Shown here piece by piece: positions 48,366-62,202 of a stretch of DNA of 64,000 nt. The stretch comes from Torymus aiolomorphi (lineage: Eukaryota > Arthropoda > Insecta > Hymenoptera > Torymidae). Position 1 is the first letter of the stretch, and each line of letters begins with the position of its first letter. A model generated the notes under the pieces. It had not been told where the DNA came from, ran no database searches, and saw only the letters and a list, made by a program, of their open reading frames with translations. The stretch lies in NCBI GenBank assembly GCA_036365515.1, contig CM070873.1, positions 215,435,376 to 215,499,375 of the forward strand. The letters are read 5' to 3'. A program made the position numbers and the translations under genes.

Positions 48366-48731
48366 TTCAGGATGTCATTCTTTGCTTGAGAAGTTTGTCC
48401 ATTGTACTAAAGGGATAGAGATAGAGTAGTTTTTCGAAATATCTAGAAGAAATGGATGTCCACGTAAATCTAAATACCTCGACAGCCAACAGTGTCTAAA
48501 TGGTCAAATGAACAGAGAGTAGAAAGAAAAAGCTTAAATTAAAAAATTTTCATCAAAAAAGCCTCACTAGCGCAAAAGTTACATATGCTTTTATATTTTT
48601 ATCTCATATTTTTTGATGAAGCATTCTTGAACAAGTGAAGATTGTTTACAAGTACACCCGTTACCCCTAGATATTTCGAAATACTAATACTTATATCTTT
48701 GTCCCTAGAGCTCCAAGGACAAAATCCTGAA
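48366..48731. mobile_element. Diverged foldback element (about 365 bp)
   Basis: TTCAGGAT at the left mirrors ATCCTGAA at the right, and further in TTTCGAAATATCTAG mirrors CTAGATATTTCGAAA and TTTTCATCAAAAAAGC mirrors TTTTTTGATGAAGC. The arms match imperfectly with indels, so this is an old element. No coding capacity. Confidence 0.6.
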
Positions 48732-50780
48732 ATAGGGGTTAAGACCAATCAAAATCAATCTTTAAATGCTTCACAACATCCGGCCATTGTTTTTTAAGAG
48801 AGGAAAATGAAAATATATAAATGTTTTTTCTTTTCTTTTCATTTTCTAGATTTTTTATTCAATTTCCCTTATCATGCCCGTTTGTCCCGGCTCTTTCCTA
48901 TTATAAGCGTAAATACACAACAGATGTTCACATGTTTCTTATCACCTAAATAAAGTTTATTTTAGAAAATCGCTAGCTAAATATTCATAAAGTTATATAG
49001 ATAATGCAATATTAGAACTGTTGAAAATCTATGGTCTTTCAAGCTCTTTGCAAACATATATTATTCCAGGGCGTGTGGCAATTTATAATTGAAGTATTAG
49101 CTAAAAACGATAGGATGCTTCTTACCGAAATCCATTTAAGCAAGCCAGCGAGCAAAAGGAAAGTGAAAAAGAGTCGGTCGAAAAAAGGTGGAACGGCCGC
49201 GAAAAAGAGCGGCGAGGAGCCATCTCTAATCTAAACATCGACAGGGCCAATTTGGCGAATGACGCACGAGATCGGCAATTTGAACGGCTCACGCGTGCGC
49301 ATATGCGCGCGGGCATAAAGAAGCTTCTGGCTCGCTGGCCTACCTGCGCGCGAGAGAATTCATTTTCATATTTTACAGCTTCTGTTTCGTGGCCAATTGA
49401 TGCCTTTTTGCTCGAGCATCCGAGGTTTTACAAGGCAGAAGCAGCAGCAGCTGCGTATGTGGCGTATTCTCTCCCCGTGCCTCTCCCTCTCTTTCTTCCT
49501 GGCGGGTAATTAAGGGCGGCGGCGCAGGGCCAAAGTGGGCGCAGAAGAGAGGCGGCCTTACGGGCTTCCGGCTCCCTTAGGGGGCTTCTTGCCTCTCGCG
49601 CTCTCGACACATTCGATAATAGCGAATTAACGCTTGGGCGCGAGCGATCGACAAAATGCAAGGGCCCCGTGCGTGCCCTGCTAGCGCCGATATACATTAT
49701 GGATATACACCGTGGGGATCTTTATAATTTCACGCGTTCGCCGCCGCCGCCGCCGTCCACTTTTTTTCTCCGGCCCTCTTCTTCTTTGTGCCGCGAACGA
49801 TTTCGAGAGGCGCCGAGAGGCCGGCTATATAGGTACGCGAGCCCGGGAGGGAAAACGTAACTATATCGAGGGGGATCGGGGAGGCGTGGACCTGCTCTTT
49901 GATCTTTCTTCCCCGATGCAGCCCGTTGTTTAGCTGCGGCCCAGGTAGAGGCACCTATCTTCTGCCGTGATTTTCTCGAGGGCTGTACTTTTTCGAGATG
50001 GGGAAAGCAAACACCGACACTCTACCAAAGATGATCTTGTTTAGACTTTAAATGGCTGAACAGGATTGACTTTTACGTCCTTCCCCAAGTCCATTATATT
50101 TTCTGGGATGTCAATTATTTTTATCTTAATTTCAAGTCACCTTTTTCAATTTACGACTATCCGATACCGACAAAGTAGCTTTATCGAAATTGTAATTTCT
50201 TCATTTTATTTTATTAAACGTCTTGAATGCTGTAAACCTATTTATTGCTTTTACTATAAAATCAAAGTATAAAGATAATATTTATTTCCTTTTTACGACA
50301 CCCTTTTGTAAGGCATTATAAAAATGTAATTTGTATCGTAAAAAGTAAATGTTTTATAAAAATCGTTTATGTTCTCTTAAAAACTTTAAGTTGACTTCGT
50401 TAATTAATAGAATAAATAAAGGTAGCGAGTAAATGTAGGCTACAGTTAATGAGAATATTAGAGATAGTAAGAAAATACAGTCGAAAAGTACAGTCTACCA
50501 ATAAAGGCAATCAATTTCTGCGAATTAAAAGTGAGCTTAGGTGATCAATAGCGAATTCGATTTCTCAACCTGTAGGCATGTGCAAAAATAAAAGTTGTGC
50601 GGATCAAAGAAGAAGTAATGAAAATGATCGCATATATATAGTAATAATGCAGCGAGTTAATTACTTTTCAATTCCTTTTTGCTGGAGCGTTCGTAAACAA
50701 GCTAAAGTATATACCGTAGGAGGAAAAAGGACGCGTCGAAGAAAAGGGTACTCTCCTCTAATAGGAATAACATTTCACTA
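48732..50780. other. CpG-rich island (49.2-50.0 kb) with AT-rich flanks
   Basis: Carries a GCC repeat at about 49740-49756 and TATATAGG near 49825. No exon could be supported. Confidence 0.4.
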
Positions 50781-52760
50781 GAATAAACGATTCAATCTCT
50801 CGGCTGCAGCAGTCCAGTAGCTTGTTCCCATTGAGGATCTCGATATAAAACACGTATCGGCCGATTGTGCGCGAGAATCGATCCGAGAGAAGCACGCGCG
50901 CAATGCGGCAGTGAACGAAAAGCGCGTAAGACAAGAAAAAAAGGTATAGCCGTCGAAGACGAGCCTGAGATAGGAACAGGTATATGAGAGAGGAGGATAT
51001 ATATTATCGTATGCTTTACGGGCGTGTTTCACCGTACGCAAGCGCACGAGTCCTAGAGGCGCATAGCACGAACACTAAAAGTTATGTCCTTAACTAATCT
51101 CGACGACGTATACCGAAATAAAAAGACGAAGCCAACGCAGACGCAGGGGCAGGAGCGAGTGCTACCGGTCTCTCTCTCTCTCCCTTTCTCCCTCAAGCCA
51201 ATCGATATTGAGCGCCACGAGGGAGCACAGCAGAGGGAGATGGAGAGAGAATCCTGCCGTGGAGAAATTATTATTGCCGCGTGATGCGAGCTGAGACCGC
51301 GACGTCGGTGTATATCAAGAGTAAGAGGAGAAAGAGGGAGAGAGAAAGAGAGGCGAAGAACCAGTTCGGCGACACTACGCGTACGCCGCCAAGAGCGAGA
51401 CGGAATGAGAGATTAGGCCAGAGACTAGATAAGGACGGCCGGAGAGGAGGAACGAGGAAGGGGGGAATGAAAGAAGGGGACGATAAGGTGGATGCACCAG
51501 TGGCTGACTCTGTACAGGTTATTGATAGATTATACATGGATGGCTTTAATGTTCGCCCGATGAAAAATGGGATAATAATAGACAGTTTGCAATGCATAAT
51601 TTTCTTTCGTTATGCTTCATAATCACGGGAATGTTAGATCAAAACTTGTCCTAACCAAATTGATAGTTCCGGCTATTTTCTATTATAAGTTGGATAACGA
51701 ATGAATTTGACAAGCTAACTTAAACTTGAGATAAAAAACGCAATTTAATGTAAAGTACATTTTTTGTTTAATCTTGAAGCAAGTTATGAAATCATGACAA
51801 TCGAAATATACTGTATTTTAGTGTAAAACCACGGTTTATAATTCATTTCAAACTAGTCTAAAGTACCGTTAAGCTTAAGCAAATGTCATTTTTAATTACA
51901 GTAAAGCGGAAGGATAAAGCCAATAAAGCAAGCAGAAGGAATGATGAAAAAAGAGAACGCAGAATTAGAGTAAGACCAGTAGAAGTGGCGAATGAACAGA
52001 GAAAGTTGCGCGTCAAGAAAGAAGGATGGAAAGCATCAAACAGAGAGCAGGAACGGAGAGAGATAGAGACAGAGAAAGAGAGCGGCAGTCAGTTTCAGGA
52101 ATGCCATGTGTCGCTGCTACATATGCGAACAACTAGTTATCTTTCCTTATAGTTGCTCGTAGCATGGTACACTCGCGGGTTCGGGAAGAAAGAAGCGAAG
52201 TGGAAGGTGAGAAATATGAAGAGAGCGAGAGAGAAGGAGAGGAGAAGAAAGAATAAGAAGAAGTGTGGGAGAAAAGAAAAAGAATGGTCAATTCCGTCGA
52301 CTCGTGCGCTTGACGTAAGAACTCTTTCTCATTCTTGCACTATATCGCCTCTTCTCTCTACCTGCATTTCGTATTTCGCTCCTCCTTTCGTTCGAAAACT
52401 GGTTTTCCCGCAGAAAGATCTACGATTTTAGGGTTGAGCGTAATTTTCTTAAAACCCATCACAAACAAGCCACGGTCAGAGGGGGGAGCGGGCGATTCTT
52501 TCCAGTGCTTTCTTCGCTGTGCTTGACTATACTTTTCCAATGCAGTGCCTTTTTTCAAGTGTGTATATGCAAGCAAGGGAGCTGGGATTTAGAAAAGGAA
52601 CAGAACCGAAGAAGAAAGAGGGAGGAAGGAAAAAAGCGAACCACGGGCGCTGAGGCTGCCGCTGCATTTCGAAGCGGATGGAATTTTTATGCCGAGCCGC
52701 CCGCAGAAGGAATTTACCTTGCGTACCGAACGGGAAATAATTTCGACCGAAATCTAAAAT
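50781..52760. other. Purine-rich tract on + strand
   Basis: At about 51300-51490 and 51905-52290 the + strand is strongly A/G-rich, giving Lys/Arg/Glu-rich frames (for example 51883-52152) that look compositional. The bias is opposite to the 30.8 kb tract. No domain is recognisable. Confidence 0.55.
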
Positions 52761-55750
52761 AAAGGCTACGAAATTTATTTAGAATAAAGTGGGTATGCTT
52801 CGCATGTAAGAACGAAGTACCGCTTATACCTCGTTATTTAAACAGAACGATGTATGTTATTTAATCGTTGCCGCGGAGAGTTTGCAGTTTCTTGAACTTA
52901 AATAACTTGCATTGCCTAGTTTCTAATAATAGCCCATTAAAAATTTGCAACTTCTTTTGTTCGATTATTTCTCGCAAATCTAAATATATTCAGAGCCCAA
53001 AAAGATCCATTTCAAAACCGCCAAATATATAATAAAATTTTAATATAGCGTATAGCAGCGAAAAAGTTGTGCGTTGCAATAATCAATCTAAAAATTCCAA
53101 ATAGCAAAGTCTGAAACTTTTAGTAAATCTGCTTACAAACAATACATTTACTTTTATTTACCAGTGTTTCCAATAGCACAGGTATAATAGCTTTCGATCG
53201 AATACTATAATACTTGCAGTGCACAAAAGCCCGATGCAATGCATTGTTCCATTCGATATTTAATTATTGGGAGAGTTACTGTTCTGCAGTACACTGGCCT
53301 TTGTGAACGCTCTCGTAATGACTTACTTGAATATTTTGTACGAAAATGTCATAAAAACATTTGGAAATCCAATTAATTAAAGATATTTCATTGTGATTTT
53401 TATTTTAATTCAATATTTCAGTTCAATAAACGTGAATAATCAAGCAAACTTTTCCAACGTTATTCGGCGAAATTTATGGATTTGTTTAAAATTCTCGAAC
53501 AAATATGCAATCAGTAAATACCGAGAAAACAAAAGATATGTTGTTTCAAGATTTAATTTCTCTAGAATTTGAATTTTATTGAAAATCGTAACTGTGCAAA
53601 CATGGACGCTATCAAAGTTCCTCTATGTACAGAGTGCATAACTCTCCGCGGAAGGCAGTATCACGGCGAAAAAATGTAGCTCGAATTGCAGGGACACGTC
53701 AGATCGGCCGTATAAACACGCACGTATACATATAGTTAGACATAGGCCTCGAGCCGATCGAAGGACGGGCTCGCGAGCTGACCTAGCGGTATCTCGTTAT
53801 CGGGCGTTTTATCGGCAATCGCGACGCGAGCTCTATCTCAACTGGAATGAGCCGCGCAGGGCTACCGTGCAGCACGACAAGAGTCGTCGCGCGGCGCTTT
53901 TAACGGGCTACTCCCTGCATGCCTACTCGCCGTATAGAAATCTATATAGCTATATAGAGGCCTTCTGCTTCTTCTAGCGGGCGAGAGAAGGAGAGAAGGA
54001 CTCGTCAAACGGGCCGCAAGGTGCATTCCGCGCTGCCGCGAGACGACGTTTCGCTCACGCCAGCCGAGCCAGCCAGCGCTTCTTGTTAGCTCTCATTATC
54101 GGGTCGTTGGCTCTAATTATTTTCTGCTTCTTTTCTCGCAGCTCGGACTCTGCGAGTACGATTACCCCAGCAGGGCCGTCAACTCAACATTCGGCTCGAA
54201 ATATTTTTATTAAACATTTTCGACCTCCACCTTTGACATACTTTATTTTAATTACGGATTGCAAGTTACAATAACTGCAGTCTGACCCCCTTTTGCAACT
54301 TCTCAATAAATAATAATTTATAGTTAAAAAGGTCATGGGCCAACCAAATTATGTACTTCAAGCTACACCTTCAAATCTTCGTGATAAAAACTTTGTTGAA
54401 ATACATGTTTTATTTACCTTACTAAACTTAAACACTCTTGTGTGAATATTGACCATGTTAATTAGATCTCTTAGTACAGTTCTGCAGTATTTACTGATTT
54501 AGGTGCACAGGAAAGGTACATTTTGTACATAGTAAAATAACTTATATTTTATGTTTGGAAAGAACAAAGATTATCTAGAATTTATAATAGAAATTCGTCT
54601 ATCTAAAATGGACTAAAATAACTAAAAGTAGTATCTATTTTATCAATGGTGATAAAACGTTTTTTGTCCTATTATTTGTCTGTTTAATAGATTGAAAATT
54701 ATGAAATTTTTTCATAGATCTTAATTTACACTTGAGTGGCAGCCACTGCAACTGATAGTTTGCCAAAAAGCAAAAAAAAAAAAAAATAGACAGAAAAAGC
54801 ATTTTCACACCTTGTCATACCAACAAGATTATTGCTCGTCATTTTCTCACTAATAAGAAAACTGATCGACTATCTCTTGTTTTATTCAATTTTACTGTGT
54901 CCGCGTTCTATTTTTCAATTCGAGAAATGAGAAAATAATGTCGCAAAAATCATTTTATCGATGCTAAAAAAAAACTAGTTATTTACTACCCTAATCTTTA
55001 TGGCTAAAACCGAACATTGCTTGTATTTCATAATTATGTACCAATCCGAAATAAATTATGGCATTTACACTTTATAAAATATGTATTTTAAATAATATTA
55101 TAGAACTTTTAGATGAATTATATTATTTTTGCTAAAAATGCTTTCATTTAATTAACACGTTAGATATAAAATATGGTTAATTTTCTACCAGGGTAGCTGT
55201 AAAATGGAATTTATTTTTAGCAGGGTCTTGATGAAGATAAAAAGTAATAAGTACATTTTCAATAGCTTCAAAATCTAGATACCAGCTATAGAGCTATAAA
55301 AACTTTTTTATATACTTTGAAATGTACGATTCGTACAAGAAAAGCTCAGTATCTAAGTTAATACGATTTTACCTTTAATTTAAACTTGTGTGAAGATATC
55401 ACTTTATAATTACAACATAATGCAACTGTTGCAGAGCTTTATTCTATATTTAAATGTAATCTGATTGCTTAATTAAAGAGAAAAGTGTAGCAGCTGATAA
55501 AAAGTTAAGTTGTTGTGATGTACCTTGCATACTATCAGAATAAATTACCATTATAGATTAAACTTTACGTTTAGTAAATAAATTATAGATTACTTGACAA
55601 AAGATTATATTACTGCTACAAGCAATGCTTTTGCGATTGACGTAATACTGCACTTAATGAATATATCTGTAAAAACTATATTTTACAGATTTTACCTACA
55701 GCGTATAGCATAAAATAGAGTATAATTAATGAAAATTGTAATAAAAATAA
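52761..55750. other. AT-rich region with small CpG patch (53.7-54.2 kb)
   Basis: Nothing recognised; a poly(A) run occurs near 54773-54787. Confidence 0.4.
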
Positions 55751-57054
55751 AACGATGAGTGTTGAAGATTTCGCGGAATTCGTTTGGCGCCTCATACGCA
55801 AGCCAAACACGCTCGGTGGATCGTAGCGGAGAGCGTTGTGGAATTGCACGTTGTGTGTCGGCGACTCGCAAAATATCGCAAGAGTCATTGGCTTCTCCGG
55901 CTCGCGCCTCGTCTCGTGAAACTACCCGCGGCGGCTGCGCGCATACACTCGAAAACCACCGAATAACTTTGCACAGTCGAGCAGCAGCAGCAGTGGCCGC
56001 CTCGCGCATAAATCTGCCGCATCAAGGACTCGGGCAAAACTCGAAACCTTGATTCCCTGCGTTGGCCAAAGCTCCCATGCCGCACACATCTTGCTCTGCT
56101 ACCGTACTTTGAGCGCCGAGACGGAAACCACATGTCGAATTGTGTCTTATACGAAAGATCATATCGTGTTTTTTTTTTTTAACTAGTCCATTAACTTAAT
56201 CCTTTCATTTTTCCATCTTTGCCCGAAAGCAATTATTGTACTAGAGTTTACATTTTATTTTCTCACTGGGAAAGGATGATTTTGACGCACTTGGCCCAGT
56301 TACTTTATCTTGGTCATTAAATTATTTTATAATTTTCAAAAGTTTATTAAAATAAGAAATTTATAATATAATGAACGCACTAGTTATCGCTTTGTGATCA
56401 GCTATTATATATTATAGCTCAATTATTGTTGAAATTAATAAGAGAAAACGTATCGCAATTAACGAATGGTAATTAATGCATATTCTAATAGCGTAGTGCA
56501 CATGCAATTATACAGTTAGAGACGACAGCTAGTGAAACCTCAGCACTATCGAACTCTATAAAAAACTATGCGGGCCAGATGAAAAAGTGCAAGCGCGCAT
56601 GTGCGCACCACGCCACTGCTATGTAGGGGGGAGCTAGAAAAGAGATAGAGAGAGGGAGAGAGCGAGAGGAAGCGAGAAGGATAACACTCAGTCGTGCGAG
56701 AGAGAGAGAGACTCGGTGCGTCTCGTGTGTGCCATCTTAATGCGCGTTGCGTTGCGCGGCGATGGTATGCAGCTATGCAGTCAGGCGTGTCGAAGGATCA
56801 TTTCGTGGGCAAGCGAGGCCACCCTGGCCGACGACGGTGACAGGCCTCCTCCCCCTCCCCCTCCTCCTTCTCCCTATACTCCCTCTTCTGCCTCTCCTCC
56901 CTCTCCTCTCGTTCTCTCTGTCCCTCGAAAACCTTGAAAATATCCACAAGGTGTGCGTATGCGCACGCGAGAGTCGGGCATGCACGCGCGCACCCTACTG
57001 TATACTTACGCACGGCATCTCTCCAAATTCTCCTTTTTATCACGGGTATATAAG

Positions 57055-57110
<56 letters not shown>

Positions 57111-58040
57111 GAGATAAGGCGTTCCAGGAGGTCCGCTTGAATTTCTGAACAAATTTTATAGTGCGCAGACGCGCGAGCGCGCGTAAGGAGTTCCGTTCGC
57201 GCGTCAATTATCGAATTATGAATTGCCGCTTCTAAGTGTGTCCGGGGAATTCGCCTGCGACAACGTTGTGTTGGAGCTTTGTGCGAGGGGAAAAATTAAA
57301 TTAAAATACCGGTTGTATGATTTCTCATTAAATTATTTTTATGCCGCGCGTGAACGAGACGTAAAGTACTTTATATGGATAAGAAAAATTCAATTTTGCT
57401 GAATACAAATTGGAAATAATTTTCAGCTCGTCCATATACTCACTTTTGAATGATTTTTATTTTTACCCTGTGGAATTTCCGCTTTGTATCGAGTTTTAAT
57501 TCAAATTATGTTTCATATCGGGAACATGTGAGGCATTTAACGCTCATTCTTTTAGAGCTTTGAGATTTTATCGACTACGATCCTTTCGAACACTGTACGA
57601 TATCTGTTCTTATTTAAATACTCATAAAACAGTGTTTTACCGATAATACATTTATGACAATATTTTTCAATTCATTCGAGCTTGCGCTTATATACTTTCA
57701 CTTAAAGGATCTCATATACAATACTTGTATGCAAATAAGCAAAAATACATCTTCTATTAAAAATATTTTTAAAAGCCTGAATAAATTTTGAACTCCCCTT
57801 ATAAAAGTTGAAAGATCATTTTTTTAAATAATGTAAAATAATTCTAAACAAACAACCTAATATATACCTATCGCGAATTTTATATTTGAAATCGTCGGAT
57901 AGCGGTTGTAGTATTACAAAGGTAAATATACGTTATTTATTATAAACAGAGAGCAGAACTAGTGAGAGTTCTGGCTAAAATGAAATTACGAAGTCAGGCA
58001 AAACTCCGAATGTCCAGGGCCACAATACTCTCTCTGCGGC
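55751..58040. other. CpG-rich islands (55.8-56.1, 56.5-57.3 kb) and AT-rich spacer
   Basis: The second island has GA- and CTC-rich tracts on alternating strands. Open frames are compositional. The 57.3-58.0 kb section is AT-rich and empty. Confidence 0.4.
57059..57111. repeat. (GA)n microsatellite followed by poly(G)
   Basis: About 21 GA units run straight into a block of about 11 G. Confidence 0.95.
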
Positions 58041-59480
58041 AATCATCATAATAATAAGTTGCAGTAACCACACGAGCCGCAGAAATGGAATCCACTTCCC
58101 TCGGCGTCCGCAGAAAGCCGAAAAAGAATCAACCGCGCCGAAAAAAAGAAGCCGAGGGGCGAGCGCTCACGACAAAAGAGCGTCACAGCGCGAGCAAAAA
58201 AAGGCCGGAGCGCCCGCGCGCTATAAGTATGCACACGGTCCTCTCCGCGCTGCACTCGCACGCGAGCTTTGCGGCCCGTGCGCGCGAGTGCGCCAAATTT
58301 TATCGTTACTCCCGCTCTCTCTTATTTACTGCCTCAAACTCGTTTTTCCTGTTCCCTCCTCGTTTTATTGTCATTTTAACGAGTCACTTCGATTAGTCGC
58401 ACACGCAAGCTGGAGAAGGGAGTTTGCGCGCGCGCGAGCACTGTTTATGTTTATACGCCTCTCTCTCTCTCTCAGATTCGAACGGGCAGAGAGGAAGAGA
58501 GCTTTAAACGTTCGGACGAGCGCACGCGCGCGCCAACTTAACGTTCTCAATTACGCGCACGGGGCAATGTCTCTTCGCGCGACGTACCGTTAGCGCATTG
58601 TCATTCGGAGCTTTTGGGAGGGAAAGGGAGCCACGTGCGCGCGAGTATCGTACAATGGCATTTTTCGAATTTTTCCCGGCCCGCCATAATCTGCGAGCGC
58701 TCGGCCGCTCTCGGTCGACGGGGGTCGTTAACGAAAATAAAAGTGTCCGTAGGACGTTAAGTGCCAGTAATGAAACTCGATGAGTTCAATATAGATGCGA
58801 TAGCCGCGCGGTGACGGGCCGGCAAGGTGAACGAGCGAGTGGCTGTCCTGCGACGACTCTCCCCACACTTGAAATATCTCGGAAAAAGCGATCCTTTGCC
58901 TTAACGGGATCCTCCTAAAACTCGAACATCGCTTTCGACACTTTAATGAATTGTTGACGCGATAAGAGTGCCCGAGCGTTCGGAAGAATTCGATTTGAAT
59001 ATATGCGTGTACGGCACGATGTTGACAAGAAATCCACATTTTTAACCAATTTTTTGTATTCGCACGATCTCGTCGCGATCGAATTCCTGAATGAGATATA
59101 CCTACAGAGAGTATAAATGTGGCTCGAGTGTGAGGCAGAAATATAGACAAAATTGATTTTATGAATACATAATATTGACGTGACACTATGGCACGTGTCG
59201 CGTATCAAAAACAGTAGTACGGTAAAGATTTGCCTTCTACCATTTAGTAAATTCAAAGCTTATTGGTATTGTTAAATTATTGCGAGCAGTTACATCACAT
59301 TAACACATAATCAGATCAAAAGGTCGTGTCATATTCGATGAATAAATTTCGGAGCTCAATGTCCAATTTGCAATATTTAGTGATCGTGAAGAGAAAAAAA
59401 AGTCACTATATACCCACGTCCCTTGACTGTCGCAAATAAATAATTCATCAAAGACGACACTCGACAGTTACGACGAGTAT
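58041..59480. other. CpG-rich island (58.05-59.1 kb)
   Basis: Open frames of 100-150 codons on both strands, none recognisable. Ends in AT-rich DNA. Confidence 0.4.
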
Positions 59481-60880
59481 ATACTCGAACTAATAAGCAA
59501 GCTAGCCAAGAGGGTCGAAGAGAGCTTCTTTCTCCGCTGTATATTCGCCGTACCCATCCCCGAACGCGCGCCGCTTAATAAAGCCCTGCTCTGTCTCTCG
59601 GAAAAGATTTTCCGCCTTCGATCGGCGAGCGTTCACCCCTGACCGAGGTTTCGGAGTCAAGGCTGCGCTCTCGCGCGAAGGACCGCCGGCGAGCTTTTGC
59701 AACGAGCGCGTATCGATAAACAAATATCCGCCATGTTGAGAGGTGTGAGGGACGGCTCGGCCGGCGAGGAAAGTGCCGCATTGCCCGCGTACGCACACAT
59801 GCACGCGCGCTCCACAGCTCGCAGTGCCGGCAGGGTATGCGCTCGGCGGCGCGTGTATATATAGCGAGCTTTCAAGCCCGGCTGCAGCTGGCACATCTAT
59901 GCGCTCGCCGCTCGCGGCTGTAATTTTGAGCTGGTGGACCTACCTATTTTTCAAATCCTCAAGGCCAGCCCCATGGCGGCGTCGCTCGGCTTTCTCGGAT
60001 CAGATCAGCTGCAGCCCTCGCCACGCACAGATCAGCGCATCAATATTGTCAAGGAATGCGATCACTCGCTCGGGGTTCTCACTCGCCGGCGAAACTCGCA
60101 CTGGTCCTCCGGGAGGCGCGCGCACTGCGGGGAGACTACACCGGGCGGTCGCGCGTGCACCGGAAGTCACTGATACCGGGCTGGGCCAAGCGGCGGCCGA
60201 GGGGGAGCGGCGAAGGCGAGTGGCAGTTCGGTGCGCGGGAGAGCGGGCGACGACGTCCGGCTCGATCGATGCTCGTGCGCAGACTGCCGCCGCCGCCGCC
60301 TCCAGCGCTCTCGCTCCTCGCTACCGCCTTTTTCCCCTCCCTCGCGCCACTCGCTCTCGCGCGCGCGCGCTCTCGTGCCCGCGCTTCTATACATATTCCC
60401 CATACACACACTCGCTGGTCTCGCACGGACTCCCTCTCGTTAATTCGACGCAGCGGCAAGTGTTGGTGTGCGTGGACGCGGGCTGCTGCCGGGGCCCTAT
60501 TGTCTTCCTTAACAAATATTAAGTGCCGTGACGCGCTCGGACGACGGCGATTTGATTTCGCTCCCGTTGGCCGTCTCGCTTTTTTGCCAGCTCCCCGCGC
60601 GCAGTTTGTCTTCGTGGAAGGCAATTTCGCGAGCTTAGAAACTAGAAGGGAGTGCAGGGAGAGAGAGAGAGAGAGAGGGAGCCCCGCTCTCAAGCGTACT
60701 TGTTGCTCTCGGCCCGCTGGTATTTTTATTGCGTGCACATGTGTGCGGAGGGGCTTATGTAAGTTTTTGCTCGAGTTATTCGGGAAATTGGATAAGAGCG
60801 AGCGTTATGCCACAAACACGGGCCGCTCGCTCCGTTATTTGGCTTTAAATAAATTGGACGGCTCTGCTAATGTGGCGCAA
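59481..60880. other. Longest CpG-rich island, promoter-like
   Basis: About 1.4 kb of very CG-rich sequence with a TATATATAG word near 59857, GCCAT-type words near 59731 and 59973, a GCC repeat near 60288-60302 and overlapping frames on all sides (up to about 300 codons on +). The ATG frame beginning CCATGGCGGCG near 59973 closes quickly and the long frames lack any domain. It is the best candidate here for a distal promoter or regulatory island of gene B or a neighbour, by composition only. Confidence 0.35.
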
Positions 60881-61312
60881 TGTTTAGTATTAGTATATTG
60901 CCTATCAAGTTTATGCTGCTGCCTTCTGATGGCTCCTGTATATTGGATTCCTCTCAGATGAATTGCCTTCTTCGTCCTTATAGCGCTTCCCCTCGGCTTG
61001 TGCATTATCTTGTACCTACAGTGAATTTGCAAATGACAAATCGGAATCTTGTGTTTCATTTAGAAGTTCTTATAGTACTTACAGTTACTTATAAAATTTT
61101 CAATCATGAGAATGAGACTGTTTTCAATTACTTACTGAAATTATATGTGGGTTAAATCATTTCTAGAAAGTCAATTCAATATATTATACACACCAGACCT
61201 AAAAAATCAAATTTATCCTCATTTCATATTATAAATTTGAGTATTTACCGTTCTTGATTCAGATATAGGTTTCTCTCAATTTTTATCTTGGATTATTTTT
61301 CAATTATCTAGT

Positions 61313-61349
<37 letters not shown>

Positions 61350-61516
61350 CTCAATCCTACTAAGGTTAAAATGTGGGTATAAACAGCTAGATCATTATAA
61401 TTTGATTTCATTTCAGACAATTAACATACTTTTGCGCCAAAAACCTGTATTCGTCTTGTCTGGAATTTGGTAGTTTCACTTTCTATTTCTTATATACATT
61501 CGCTATATGGAATCAA
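60881..61516. other. AT-rich spacer with (AT)n
   Basis: Contains an (AT)n run at about 61315-61344 and nothing else recognisable. Confidence 0.45.
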
Positions 61517-62202
61517 TTAAGGGGGTTCGTGCGATTTTAAAATGGGTTCACTATTTTATTTTTATGTCATAAATTATTAAAATTTAATGATATAAATTCA
61601 CACAGATATAAAAGGCAAATACTTTCTGAACCGAAAAAAACTATTGTGATAAATAATTGTTAATCGAACACGTAGATATCGTTCAATAAGTAAAAAAGTT
61701 ACTTTCGCTATTTGCCAAATTTTTATTTTTCATTCGATTTTAATGTTTAACAGTTCATTTTACTCCTTAAACATTCGTCTAAGGAGCCATCCAGACTTAT
61801 ATTGTGGAATAATTAATATATACAAAGCAACATGTAAGTGTTTATAGTGTTTACAGTACGATGCAGTATAAACTTGAAGTTTACTGTGCTTAAACTGTAA
61901 ACAATCACATGTTGCTTCGTATATATTAATTATTTCACAATATAAGCCTGAATGGGTCGTAGACAAATGTTTAAGGAGTAAAATGAGACGTTAAACATTA
62001 AAATCGAATGAAACATAAAAATTTAGCAAATAGCAAAAGTAACTTTTTTACTTATTGAACAATTTTGTTATCGCAATAGTTTTTTTCGGTTCAGAAAGTT
62101 TTGCCTTTCATATTTGAGTGAACTTACATTATTATATTTTAATAATTTATGAGATAAAAATTAAACAGTGAACCCATTTTAAAATCGCATGAACCCCCTG
62201 AT
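61517..62202. mobile_element. Foldback element with TTAA-GGGGGTTCG end (about 680 bp)
   Basis: Left end TTAA (61517-61520) then GGGGGTTCGTGCGATTTTAA. The right end is the reverse complement with one change (GGGGGTTCATGCG) and is followed by TGAT where TTAA would be expected. Arms of about 330 bp mirror each other around 61859 with scattered mismatches and small indels; the centre contains GTTTACAGTA-type repeats. No coding capacity. The end resembles the element at 18594, suggesting one TTAA-target family, this copy being older. Confidence 0.8.

Noticed and set aside
60056..60961. 301-codon + strand open frame in the CpG island
   Set aside because: Overlaps long frames in other phases and on the - strand (for example 60136-60738), is Arg/Ala/Ser-rich throughout and has no domain; explained by scarcity of stop codons in CG-rich DNA.
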